The notes beneath the pieces were generated by a model, which was not told where the DNA came from, searched no databases, and was given only the letters and a program-made list of their open reading frames with translations. A program made the position numbers and the translations under genes. Shown here in pieces: positions 11,231 through 22,451 of a stretch of 64,000 bases of DNA; the stretch's first letter is position 1, and the number at the start of each line of letters is the position of its first letter. This stretch comes from Saururus chinensis (taxonomy: Eukaryota > Streptophyta > Magnoliopsida > Piperales > Saururaceae), in contig CP141146.1 of assembly GCA_035235625.1 (NCBI GenBank), forward strand, positions 14,874,501-14,938,500. Reading direction: 5' to 3'.

Positions 11231-14200
11231 ATGACCCGGGTCTTCAGCTCCAGCTGCCGTAAAGCTGCCACCTTTTTCCAGTCTTCTCCCCATGAAGAGG
11301 AGGAAGAAGCAGAGGAAGGGGTGACTGGGGAGTATGGCGGGTCCTGTGGCGTGGAACTGGCTCCTGACGGGTTTTTGGCGGGACCCATCTCGTCCCCTTC
11401 ACTTGGGTCGGACGAGGGGGCCGGCGCCGACGCTGGGGTGCTCAGGGAGGAGCGCCGGGCGCAGCAGAACCATCAGTATCCGATAATGGCAGTGCTAATG
11501 GCGGCGCTGAGGAAGTCGCTGGTGACCTGCAGCATGGGCGCGGAGGATGTGTGCTCGTCCATGGAGATCGGGTGGCCCACCAACGTGCGCCATGTCTCCC
11601 ACGTCACCTTTGACCGTTTCAATGGCTTCCTCGGCCTCCCCGTCGAGTTCGAGCCGGAGGTCCCCCGCCGAGTCCCCAGTGCCAGGTCTGTATTTTCTTT
11701 TTGTTGCCTTTCATTCTTTTTTTTTGGATGCCAATGATTTCTTATGTGTGTCAATGAATTGGCTGGAAGTGCTTTTATTTTGAACTTGCGGATTAAAGAT
11801 AGCAAATTCAGTTTAATGGGCTCTCTTCTCTTTCTTTAAATGGTTCAGTTGACTATTCATGTTAGCAGTATCACTGGAGTTGGATATTTGTTGTAGACGA
11901 CAGCTAATCTACAGAAGTTTTTTCTTTTCCTTTCTTTTCTGAATTCGGGGATTCATTTTAATTATCAGAGTTCAAGATCTTGACGAATTGACTGCTAATC
12001 TTGATTCTAATTTACCAAAGAGAAATATTTTCTTATTTTTTGGAAAAAAAATGTCTTCTTATATTTAGCTATAACATTTTTAATGTTCTGGCTGGTGTAA
12101 GCAGGTTTTTCCGTAATAAGTTATTTCAGTTGTTTACGACTTTTTGTTCTCTAGTTTTAACTAATTAAGATAATCTGATTAAATTTTGTTAGCTGATGTT
12201 AGATCTGTGGTTGGTAAAAGCCTGTTTCTTAAATGCTCAGTTTTATAAAATATTGCAGAGTATTTTCTTGTTCTGTCTTATATCTTGTTTTGTTATGAAT
12301 CTAATTTGTGTTTTTTTATTGGTAAGAACTTTAGGGATTTTTTCTGAGGTATATTTGGTAACTCCAGGTTATGAACTCTGCCTGGCTATTGAATAAATTA
12401 ACATCTAAGTTTTTCAATCTTTAAAACTTTTTCTTTCTTTCTGAAATATTTGATGCATTAATTCGGATCTTGGAATGGATAATAGAGCTTGCTCCTGCCT
12501 ATTGAGATAAAAATTTTCCCTCCCTCTCTCCCTTTGTGCTTTGTTTCTTTCACTAATGAACACAAAGAGAATTCCATGTATAATTTTTTGGCCAAAGTTA
12601 GTGACACTCACGTCCCTAGAGATGCAAATTTGCACGTAGTGTGAATGTTGTTTGTGAAGTTTTCCAGATATGTATTAAATAACATAATGTTTAGTAGTTA
12701 TCAAATTGAAAGCCATTTTTTACCTACAAAACATGAAACATTCATGAATGTACTTTAAAGCTTAAAAAAACCAAAAAGATTTATTTTTATGTGATTTACT
12801 CCATGATTTATGATAATTTTCTGTATTCTTCGTGTGTTTTGAAGTTTATATGCTAAATCTGTTTTTTTTTCTTGGTGTTTTAATACTAAATCTTAAAAAT
12901 TGCCATTTTCATATTAATGTGTTTTTATATTTTTTTGTTTATATGACCAAATTTCTCACCTTTTCTTGGATTCTTATACTTTATAGTTCCCAAATGCATG
13001 GTTATACCATACTTTTGCTGCTTGCTAATGATGTTTATGTTATAATACTTCTTTCAGTAGCATACCCTCACTACTTATTGAATCATATTCTTGTCGTAGT
13101 TACTCATGCATTTTTGGTATTTGTATATAATAGTAATTTAAAATAATAAATTGAGTGCAAATGCCTTGCCCAGTTTTTCTAACAGTCGCACTTGACACTG
13201 CAGTGTGAGGGTTTTTGGAGTTTCTGCGAAATCTATGCAATGTTCCTATGACCACAGAGGCAATAGTGTACCAACAATTCTTTTGTTGATGCAAGGACAT
13301 TTGTACTCTCAGGGTGGCCTGCAAGTATGTTTTTCCTTTTCTTGTTTGCATAATCTTTATCTTGATCTAGTGTAGCAGACTCTTATGCTATCTTTGCATT
13401 TGATTGTTATATGAAGGCAGAAGGCATATTTAGAATTAATGCAGAAAATAGTCAAGAGGAGTATGTCAGAGACCATCTAAATAGAGGAATTATACCGCAT
13501 GGGATTGATATGCACTGTTTGTCTGGCTTGATCAAGGTATTATGTGAAGACCATAGAAATAAATCTTTTCATTTTGTTCTGTTCCTCATTCATCCCACTT
13601 TTTATCATTTTTCCTCTCATGTGTGTGTGTGTGTCATGTGCTCTAAGTGTAAACATATGTGTGAAAGAACAATTGCTAAAATGAGACAAGAGGTGCATGT
13701 GCTGGTGATTGTCTTAGAAATTTAAGTTAGTTAAGCTTTTGTTTGTTAAGAACTACTTGCCTGCATACTTAAATTATAATCAACACGCTTCTTCCGTGCA
13801 CTTCATTTTTTACTTTGTTTCCTTTTAGCCAGAATATCTATCATGAAATAATTAATGAACTTTGCTGTTCTTTTCAAGGACTTGGGCTTCTTGTTTTATC
13901 TAGCTTCTATCTTTTATTTTATTTCAATGACTTGGAAAAATGGAACTATTTGAATCCTGGATTATTTTGGCTAATAGGTTTGCAATTGTATATATTCCCT
14001 CCATCGCGTATTAATTGCCTGGATTGGAAATCAGAAATGAACTAATTTTAGTTCATTTTGGTTTTCCAATCCAAACAATTAATGTGGGACGGAGGAAATA
14101 TATTGTTGAAATTAGTTGGAAGGGTATGCCTACAATGATTTATAGCTTATTTTCTTCTGCGATGCTCTGTGGTGCTGTAGGCATGGTTCCGAGAACTTCC

Positions 14201-15022
14201 AACAGGGGTCCTTGATTCACTTACACCAGAGCAAGTTATGCATTGCAACACAGAAGAAGAGTGTTCTGAACTTGCTAAGACCCTCCCACCAACTGAAGCA
14301 TCTTTGCTTGACTGGGCAATCAATCTTATGGCAGATGTGGTGCAGTACGAACATCTCAACAAGATGAATGCACGTAATATAGCCATGGTTTTTGCACCTA
14401 ACATGACTCAGGTAACTATAAGTCTATATAAGGAAGTTAATGAGTTTCTTTTTTGTCTTGCATAAAAACAAGCAGGGGGAGAATAACGGTTTTAATTACT
14501 TTTCAGATGGCAGATCCTTTGACAGCATTGATCCATGCTGTGCAAGTGATGAATTTCCTCAAAACACTAATTATAAAAACCCAAAGAAAAAGAGAAGAAT
14601 TAGCAGCTGGCGCAAAAGAAATGTCTTCTTGCTCAAGATCTCCAGATGATAAAGGTGGATCCTTGTCACAGAAAATTCCAGAAGGCGAGACACACATCTT
14701 AGGCAAGTTGTTGAGTGCCAATGACAGATCGGAGAGTGATGTGGATGGGAGTTTCCACAGCTTCCGGTCGAGGAGTGAAGGGGATGACAATCACGAACTT
14801 ATTTGTTGGGAAGAGGGAGCTGCAAAATGTGAAATGAGGAGTGTAGAAAGCCAATGTTTAGTTGGAGATGCAGATCGATTAATGGATAGATTAAATTTAA
14901 GGGAAGGTGTGAGGAAGCTTTACAGACACCCTGTGTTTCAGTTGTCTAAGCCAGTGAAGAAGTCTGGAGGACATCTAGGAGTTGTATATTCTAAGGGTGG
15001 TGTGGAAGAAGCTTGGGTCTGA
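11231..15022 (+). CDS. ROP/Rac GTPase-activating protein with CRIB and RhoGAP domains (five coding exons)
   Basis: Accelerates GTP hydrolysis by plant ROP (Rho) GTPases at the cell cortex, ending ROP signals. Exons read as 11231-11685, 13204-13324, 13417-13536, 14181-14411 and 14507-15022, all with GT-AG borders and continuous frame (480 residues, usual for the family). Residues 21-30 are acidic. The CRIB motif starts near residue 113 (MEIGWPTNVRHVSHVTFDRF), the Cdc42/Rac-binding module peculiar to plant ROP-GAPs. The GAP domain runs from about 153 to 330, with the catalytic arginine finger in AEGIFRI (Arg198), then GLIKAWFRELPTGVL, and NARNIAMVFAPNMTQ near 295-309. A Ser-rich tail contains FQLSKPVKKS. 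The start was chosen because MTRVF matches the usual N-terminus. Family assignment is secure; the precise paralogue is not. Confidence 0.93.
13995..14098. mobile_element. Stowaway-like MITE in ROP-GAP intron 3
   Basis: Inverted ends TTCCCTCCATCGCG and GGACGGAGGAAA enclose a near-perfect palindrome (GCCTGGATTGGAA...TTTTCCAATCCAAAC). TA flanks it on both sides (13993-13994, 14099-14100). The element lies wholly inside intron 3 (13537-14180), about 80 bp before the exon 4 acceptor, so it does not alter the coding sequence. Confidence 0.75.
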
Positions 15023-15300
15023 TCTCTCTCTCTCTCTCTCTCACTGTGTGTCCGGAGGACATCTAGGAGCTGTATATTCTAAGGGAGGTGTGTTATCTTT
15101 GTTCGTCACTAAAATGTGTGGTTAGATCTCAGAGTGGTGTCATAATCTAGTTGGAAGGAATCAAGATACTTGTGATTGCACATGCACCTAACCCCACTGC
15201 CGTAGCAATGGACAAGAGTTGGTGTATGATAAGCACCTGCCTCTTGTACTTTTGTTGCCACTTTGAATTTTTATAAGAAGAAAATGTAATTTGATGTGGT
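15023..15300 (+). other. Probable 3' UTR of ROP-GAP with a CT repeat and a duplicated exon tail
   Basis: Directly after the TGA is a (CT)n run (about 15024-15043). Then comes a second copy of the last coding bases: GGAGGACATCTAGGAG occurs at 14966 and again at 15054 with its surroundings, about 40 bp nearly identical, offset 88 bp. The offset is not a multiple of three and the copy lies past the stop. Polyadenylation probably occurs near the AAGAAGAAAATG stretch around 15275-15290 (inference). Confidence 0.6.
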
Positions 15301-17080
15301 GCAATCATTTCTGTCAATTTTGCCAGTTGTTGGGTTTCATAGTAGTCCTTATTTTCATGTGTGAATTCATAGATAAAGCCATTAATCTGATGCTAAATGT
15401 TGAGCGAATGGTGATAGATGAAACACTTGGCCTATCTGGAATTAAATCCTAAAAATCCGATGGAATACTATGTATATGTTTCAACTACCAATCTGGCATC
15501 CACAATCTTAAGACTAGCAGAATGGCAAGCAGGATTGAAAAGGTAAGTCAAGGCCCCAGTCTGGAGAACAAATTCGACGACCAACCTGATGATGATGATC
15601 TTATGTACGGAATTTGGAATGATGATGCACTTTAATCTTGAACAATCATGGAACGTTGTCTCCTTCATTGTCTAACACCTTTAATCTTGGTCACGTTATC
15701 TACTGGATAGCTAATGTGCGCCTCATTTTCTCTTTTTCTTTTTAAATTGGATTTATCATTAATAACATGCAGGCCCCCTATCGTCATCATGGCAAGCGTG
15801 CAGCGAGCAAAAGGGAGGGTTAGTACTGTAGCATTCTAATTAAATAATACTCCTTCCGTCTTAAAGTGTCAATTGATTTTTCACAATGAATAATATAAAA
15901 TTAATTACCTGTCCCACTTTAATAGTCTTATTTGATTTTTCAAAATAAACAAATGTTAGTTCATTTCAAAAATCAATATACACTCAATTATTCCCCCGGG
16001 AAATGTTGTCTATTATCCAATACCATGTAACTCATTTCTATCATGTCAGGTGCTATAATCGAAAACACCCTTGAGCGTAAACCATGTGCTCGTGTCTTCC
16101 TAACCAAATCCACGAAGAAGCTTTTCAAATTGCATTTTCAGAGATTTAGTTACTATCAACAAATCAGTAATTGTTAATAATCGCTATTTCCTCAGCCCCG
16201 TATTAAGGGATGAGGAGTTTGCAGCCGGTGAATATCTATAATTAATATCAACCAATTACTGTATAAAAATGGGGCAAGTTGGATAAAGTAAGATGTGACA
16301 AACTTCTCATCCCATATTAAGTAAAATTTATAAGGTGAGAAGAACATTAGACCATGAAAATTTAAGAATGTAATTAACTCTTAACTCCTTTTAAGGACTA
16401 ACATATGGTCAGCATAAAGACAGCACCTTTTTAGGACTAACATACTGTCAGCATAAAGACAAGGGACGAGTTTTTTATACTCCATAAAAAGTGTGAACCG
16501 AGTGTAAAAAACGCATGAGAAGCATTAATTTTTAAAATCAACAGCTCACACGATAACGCAAGTAATACTTACACTAATATACGCTACTATATAAGCCATC
16601 AATCTTGAAAATCTAACGCCTCCAAGGCCTTCCTTAAGCTCAGCTCACACTAAACATAGAGCATAAAAAAATTCTTCCAAAGACAAGACGGTGCAAACAT
16701 ATGCCTTGTCCGCATCCGTCCATTTACACCCCTAACTTCCCGTGTGTCCACGTGAAAGACCATTCCAGCCAAAGTCCGCAAATTCAATTATCATCTCGAA
16801 ATAATAGGCTTTTAGTAGGCTGACACTCCGCAGCTTCACAAAGTAGACATAATCCGCTTTAAACATAAACTTGGATAAAACCATTGTTATACCAGTGTAA
16901 AATCTTTTTAAGTTGGCACCAGAATAACTAAACCACTGACATCTCTATCTATTAGCAACTATATCTATCCATAACCACGGATACTTTGTCAGAAGATGCA
17001 AAACAAAATGCAAAACAAAAACTTGTTCAATTGTTAGCCTGCACAATAAGGTCAAAACAGCTGCACTGTTGTCCAAGGGT
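15301..17080. other. Intergenic region between two convergent genes
   Basis: ROP-GAP ends to the left and the AT-hook gene (minus strand) ends at 17081, so both 3' UTRs fall here. At 15848 a CTCCTTCCGTCTT sequence starts what looks like a degraded Stowaway-type MITE. There is a short direct repeat, GGACTAACATA(T/C)GGTCAGCATAAAGACA-like, near 16395 and 16433. No further gene is supported. Confidence 0.5.
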
Positions 17081-19032
17081 TTATGTACTTCCAGATTTAT
17101 CTTCCAGTAAATTCTCCAGCTCAGAGCTTATCTTATGCTCAGCAACATTCAACAAGTCAATCACATTGTTCTTCCCTGCTGAGTCCACTGCCACGCCTAG
17201 AGCTTGCATCTCAGCATTGTTCAGTAGATCAGTCCCAGTAGGATCAGGGATCTGAGATCCAAAACCCTTGTGAGCAACAAATTGTTTATTCCGTGGCAGG
17301 ACATCATCTGTAGATGAAACAACTTCATGCTGGTATGTCTCCACTCGAGACGTGAGTGCATCAGACTGTGGCTCGGATCCCATTTCTTCGTTGACCAGCT
17401 TACTACTATCAATTGATTGTTCCACAGTGAATATCTCGGCTGGATTGTTGTCTAATACAGGTGGCATAACTCCGAATGGCAAAAGCTGTACTGCTGGTCC
17501 AGATTGATCAGTCGTAGGCTCACACACTGAAACTTCAAAGGAAGGCTTCAGACCATCGGTTAACGAAGACATTGTGGTCAAAACGGAAGTTCCATCAATC
17601 TGTTTATTTTGCGGTGAAGAAATTTCATTTAGCAACATTTCTCGAGCTGCCACAACTTCAATTGTCTTTGTTTCTGCACTTTCTTTAGTCCCCTCTACAC
17701 AATCCAAATCCTGAGTTTCAACCAAAGATTTACTGATCTCCTCAGTAAAAGAATCATTTTTTGACACTTTGATATCCTGAAGAGAAAGAAACTAATATTG
17801 ACAAAATATCAAATCTAAACCAAAAAAAAAGGCTAAATGGGGCTAAAGTTCGCATAAGCAAATCACAACTATTATCCCTCCCCCTCACCCCCCTATGGGC
17901 GCTTTTACTATTGACTGCAGGCTACTATCGCTATCTCAGTCTCGCTCTACCCACGCACACACACACATCAATAGATAGATGCCACCTAAAATACCTGATC
18001 TACAGCACCAGGAGTGCTCTTTGGTTTACCATCCTCTTGTAGATTATCAGCACTTGGTACATTTGTCAGTTCCACTATAACATCTTTTGGTGCAGCAACA
18101 TCATTTAAAGGTCCTTTACTTTCACTGGCTCGCTCTAGATCTTCAGGAATCTTCTCTCTCTCCCCAGGAGAAACTTCACAACTATTTTGACTAGCTTCTT
18201 TAACACCAGCTAAGTCTCCATCAGCAGAGGCACTTACATGTGTAACCTTAGAAGGCGATTGAACCATAACCTTGGGTGGCAATATCTGGAAAGTATTTTG
18301 CAAGGCCTGGTCGCTATTATTACATTTTCCATTACCGGTAATAGCAGCAATCCCATCACTGGGCAACTTGCCCATTAATTTTTCCTTGTCAAATTGCGAT
18401 GCTGAATCTTCTGCAGAAACCAAATTGTCCTTCTTAGCAGGAATACTTTCGGATTGCATTGCTGGAGTCAAATTTTGATAAATGTGATTAGAACTAACTG
18501 CCAGTCCCTTTGTTAAAGGGCCACTATCACATTTGTCCAAAACTTGCAACACCTGGTTAGGAGGTGGCCCACCTGTTGAAGCCACATCCATGTTTCTCTG
18601 ATACAGCTTAGGGAGAGGCCTTTGTGGTACTGCTAAGGGAGTTTGCTTATAGGGTTCCACTACAGCAAGGGGGATATCGTTTCTTTTAATCATACTAACA
18701 TGAGGTGCCACATCATTTGCAGCAGTAACAGGTACAGATAGACCTGGATCAAACACAACTCCCCTCAGCAGGGTGCCTGTTCCACCCACTCTAACGGTAA
18801 GCAAATAGCCAGCATCAAATGATCCATCCAGAACACCAGAAACTATCTGACCCACCAATGCATTGTCAGTTCCATCAGTTGAACTAACACCGCGGCTCCG
18901 ATTTCTTCTCACCCTGTCAGACCCTGATAAACCAGACGTATCCATACTTTCATCTTTTCGAGGACGGCCACGTTTACGCTTTGCTAAGAATTCAGGAGTA
19001 GAATTATTCACTTGATTCACTTCGCTGATCAT
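17081..19032 (-). CDS. AT-hook motif-containing protein (AT5G54930-like), two coding exons
   Basis: Likely nuclear DNA-binding protein. Coding exons 19032-17995 and 17776-17081, joined in phase 0 by a GT-AG intron, give 577 residues. A canonical AT-hook (KRKRGRPRKDES, residues 18-29) lies at the N-terminus and would bind the minor groove of AT-rich DNA. It is followed by a conserved segment (about 60-135, containing VGQIVSGVLDGSFDAGYLL and LLRGVVF...VPVTAANDVAP) that I recognise from plant AT-hook proteins related to Arabidopsis AT5G54930. The rest is Ser/Asp/Glu-rich and probably disordered. The ATG is preceded by an acceptor (19036-19035 AG), and a matching donor lies at 20137, so a 1.1-kb intron probably splits the 5' UTR. 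Molecular function beyond DNA binding is unknown. Confidence 0.8.
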
Positions 19033-19033
19033 G

Positions 19034-20300
19034 TCTAGATAGGCAAGAAAAAGTCAGACACCAACACAATAACTGCTCAGAACTCCCAAATTGATTAATG
19101 ACCATACATTTTGATCAAATTGAAAACAAATAAAATAAATATTTACGCTCTCAATCTTACTCCTACAAGCAAGTCACGATATAGTTAAAACTGTATGTCT
19201 TCAATTAACTGTCAGTAAAAGTAATAACTATAATTTCATATTGAGAATCATACACTGAATGGGATCAAAGTGAAAGGGTCCAGGAAAGATGGAATATATA
19301 ACAACATCAGATTTATACTGCTGATTACTGGGAGTTTTAATATAATATGTGTACTTTATATTTAAATGGTAGAGACATAACTGGAAAAGGTGATGATGCT
19401 TATGAAGATCATAAAAAAGTAACGAAGAGTTGTTACACGGTTATTCTTAACCAATAAGCAAAGAATTTTCATGATTATAAATTGTTCTGCTACAACTATT
19501 GCTTTTAAAAAAAACTACCTGTTGAGGTGACATCAATTTAAAAACACGGACAGCCATTAGCTAGACCAGATCAAAAAATACAAAATAAAAAATTATTCCT
19601 CCTGTGATAGCACTATATGAAATGCAGACATCTATCTCCCATTCAACAAAGAAAAAATTGCTAGACACTTCTTCTATCTAAAAATAAAACGCGTCAAAAT
19701 CCCTCTGATTCTTGATCTCGTACATCCTTAGGATGTCGCAAAACTTCTTCCAGAGGAGCGAAAAAAGGCCACTTTTGGGGCCGCGAAAACCTAAAGAATC
19801 AAACGCGAAATGGGTGTTCAAAGCAAAACAAGAAACCCCAAGAGCATATCATTCCTATGCAGATCAAGAACAAACAGCCAAGAGAAAACCCAGTTCACTG
19901 ATTCCAATAACCCATCCAAAACCCAACAAAAAACAAACAAAAAAATCCCTTTTCATCATCCACCACAAGATTATCCACAGAAACGTCTTCCCATACACAC
20001 AAAATCAGATCTTTCCTCCTCCTAAACACAAAAACAAATTCTTGACCATGCATGGCCAAAGATAACATCTTTCCATGCAAAACCAAAAGGGATTTCAAGG
20101 CAGAGATGCAATATTTAATCAATCTTGATGGGCATACCTGATCTTGAAAGAGAGGGGATGCCCTACACTGGCCAGAAGGGGGACGGATTTGGTGATAATT
20201 GTTAATTACGGTTGTAATTGCTTGGGTATTAACCGGTGGCAGGGGAAATGGCACACCAGCTGTGCGGGAGCTCTCATATCTGGGGCTCCCGCGAATCACG
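19034..20300 (-). promoter_or_regulatory. 5' UTR intron, leader exon and probable promoter of the AT-hook gene
   Basis: On the minus strand a CAG/GTATGCC donor (exon end at 20138) and a TCTAG/ACATG acceptor just before the start codon define a likely intron of about 1.1 kb within the leader. The leader exon would run from 20138 upward into the GC-richer segment 20140-20400. The transcription start was not located. No conserved coding frame occurs here. Confidence 0.5.
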
Positions 20301-20400
20301 GTGGCCTGCTTTTGTGGGGCCCTCGGTAGTCAGGGACCGGCCGGCTTCCAGCGGGCAGGCTGGAACGGAAAGTGGGGCATCCAAATGTGTGGGGCCCGAA

Positions 20401-22451
20401 GTTTGGGATTCTTTGTTTTTCAGATGGAGTGTATTGATTTATGAGAAATGGTTCAAGGCCTTTTTTATGTGACTTGCCCCACGAGTTAAAAGGAGGGAAA
20501 TGTGTTTTTTTATGTTCGAACTTATAATAAGCCTAGCGTAAGCTAATTATACGAGTATTTCCTTCATGAGATATTAGAGTCTTTCATTAATGAGATTAAT
20601 AGTATATATATTAGTATATATTAGCATCAGTGTTACTAATGCTAACGTTTTCTAGCACATACACAGTCAAATTTAAATATAAAAGGTTCTTGTATGAAAG
20701 GTTCTCGTGTGTTACTTCCGCTAAGACGATTGTTAATAAAGAGTATAAAAATATTTTTCTAAACAAAATATTTTTAATATTTCACTATAGCAATGAGCCC
20801 AATATAAAGAATACATGGGAGCATAAAATTTTAAATTTATGACCGTTCTATTATATACAAGTATAAGTTATTTTATACTTTCCATTCATCCTTAGGGTAA
20901 TATAGATCTATTTAGATTTTTAAAATAAATTAAAATTAATTTATTTATAAAAAATTAAATAGAACTATTAATACGTACAACATTTATTTAATCTATTATT
21001 TCTTAATTGGTCAACCGATTAATCAATAACCATTGCTCTGTTTATAAGAGTTCATGAACTTTATTTTTCTAAACACAACTAAACTTAAAAATCAAACTAA
21101 GCAACAAATAAAATAGCACATATATCGCCTACCAACTCAAAATAGTTATATCGTGTATTTAAATAGGTCGATTTTGAGATAAAATTTGAGTTTAACTAAG
21201 TAACTAAAACATCTAACTACATTGCATTCCCTAAATTTGTTTGTATTATTCAAGAAAGTTTTCATTTGAAAGACATGCCTTCACCCCTATGTCCTATGAT
21301 AATACTAGTGTTATTAAGATCGCAAAAAACCCGCGTTTCATAAGCACATCAAGCGTATAGAAACTAATTGTCACTATCTTTTGGAGGCGTTTCTTTGTGA
21401 TGTTATCAAGCTCCATTCTTTCCATTTTTGGATCAACTTGTACAATTCCTTACAAAGTCTCACCCTGCACCTCCATTTTGCTCCCTCATCTCTAAACTTG
21501 CAGTTTGTTCAGCATGGATGTCTAAGACCTGAAGGGAAGTATCTTTTCCTCTATTCATGTTTTTGATAAACTCTATCGGCGTGCACTTAAGAGTTTGAGG
21601 GGGAGTGAGAAATTTTTATTGTAATTATCTTTACTCTTTTTCATTCTTTACAAACACTTGGAACATTTATAACTTTTTCTTACTTATCTTGTCAGCCTAA
21701 TCTTGTATGGATTAAGGGTTTTTGCTCTCTATTTTTTTTATGAAACAGTGATTCTCCTCTCAATTTTGCTTTTTTGCTCGGTGATTCTCTTCTCTGGTAA
21801 CCTTTTAACACACGGGACAGGAAGCCATACAAGGTTTGTGAAGTAAGCAGACTATCCCGAGAATGCTCATGATTAAGGAGAGTACTGGTTCAGTGAGAGT
21901 GGACTACAGCCACCAATGAACAAACCGATCCAGTCTATCCCACTTCTCACATTCATAATTAGGAACAGGTTTGTCATTCTCAACCAGCGATGCATAAAAT
22001 AAGGACAACCTGAGACTTCCATATGACAGTTGGAGCGTGAGTTCAACAGAAGAAACTGAAAAGAGTATGAGAAGCAGAGTGCAGCTAAGGTTGTAAAATG
22101 AACGAACTACAATTGGGCCAGAAAAAGTGAACATGAAAATTTGACTGACTCAAAAAGAAAAACTTGGCAGAAGCAAAGAAAAGGACCCCAGGATCACCAG
22201 CAGCCGAATGATACCAAGTTCGTAAACCACTTCTGCTAAATGCTTAAAGCTATCAGGGGAGAGACTGACTTATATTAACACATTCGATTTACACACATTA
22301 GGCCTACTTGTTTCTTTTGGCAGATAGAGAAAATTTACATAAACCGTCTCAAGTCAAAAGGGTATGTCACTACTGCAGACTCACCATTATTCCCATAAAG
22401 CTTCTAATTTAGAAGAGAGAAAATAAATAAATGCCTTCCAAATCGTGAGGC
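20401..22451. other. Intergenic region, no gene supported
   Basis: AT-rich with chance frames only. The right part should include the 3' UTR of the BRCA1 homologue, whose stop codon is at 22452. A degraded Stowaway-type end (CCATTCATCCTTAGGG near 20882) is possible. Confidence 0.5.

Noticed and set aside
11001-11805. Minus-strand and alternative-frame ORFs over ROP-GAP exon 1
   Set aside because: They overlap a confident exon with CRIB motif on the + strand and show no family resemblance.
12832-13146. 104-codon hydrophobic frame in ROP-GAP intron 1
   Set aside because: T-rich intron sequence gives Phe/Leu/Ile-rich chance frames; bounded by the exon 1 donor and exon 2 acceptor.
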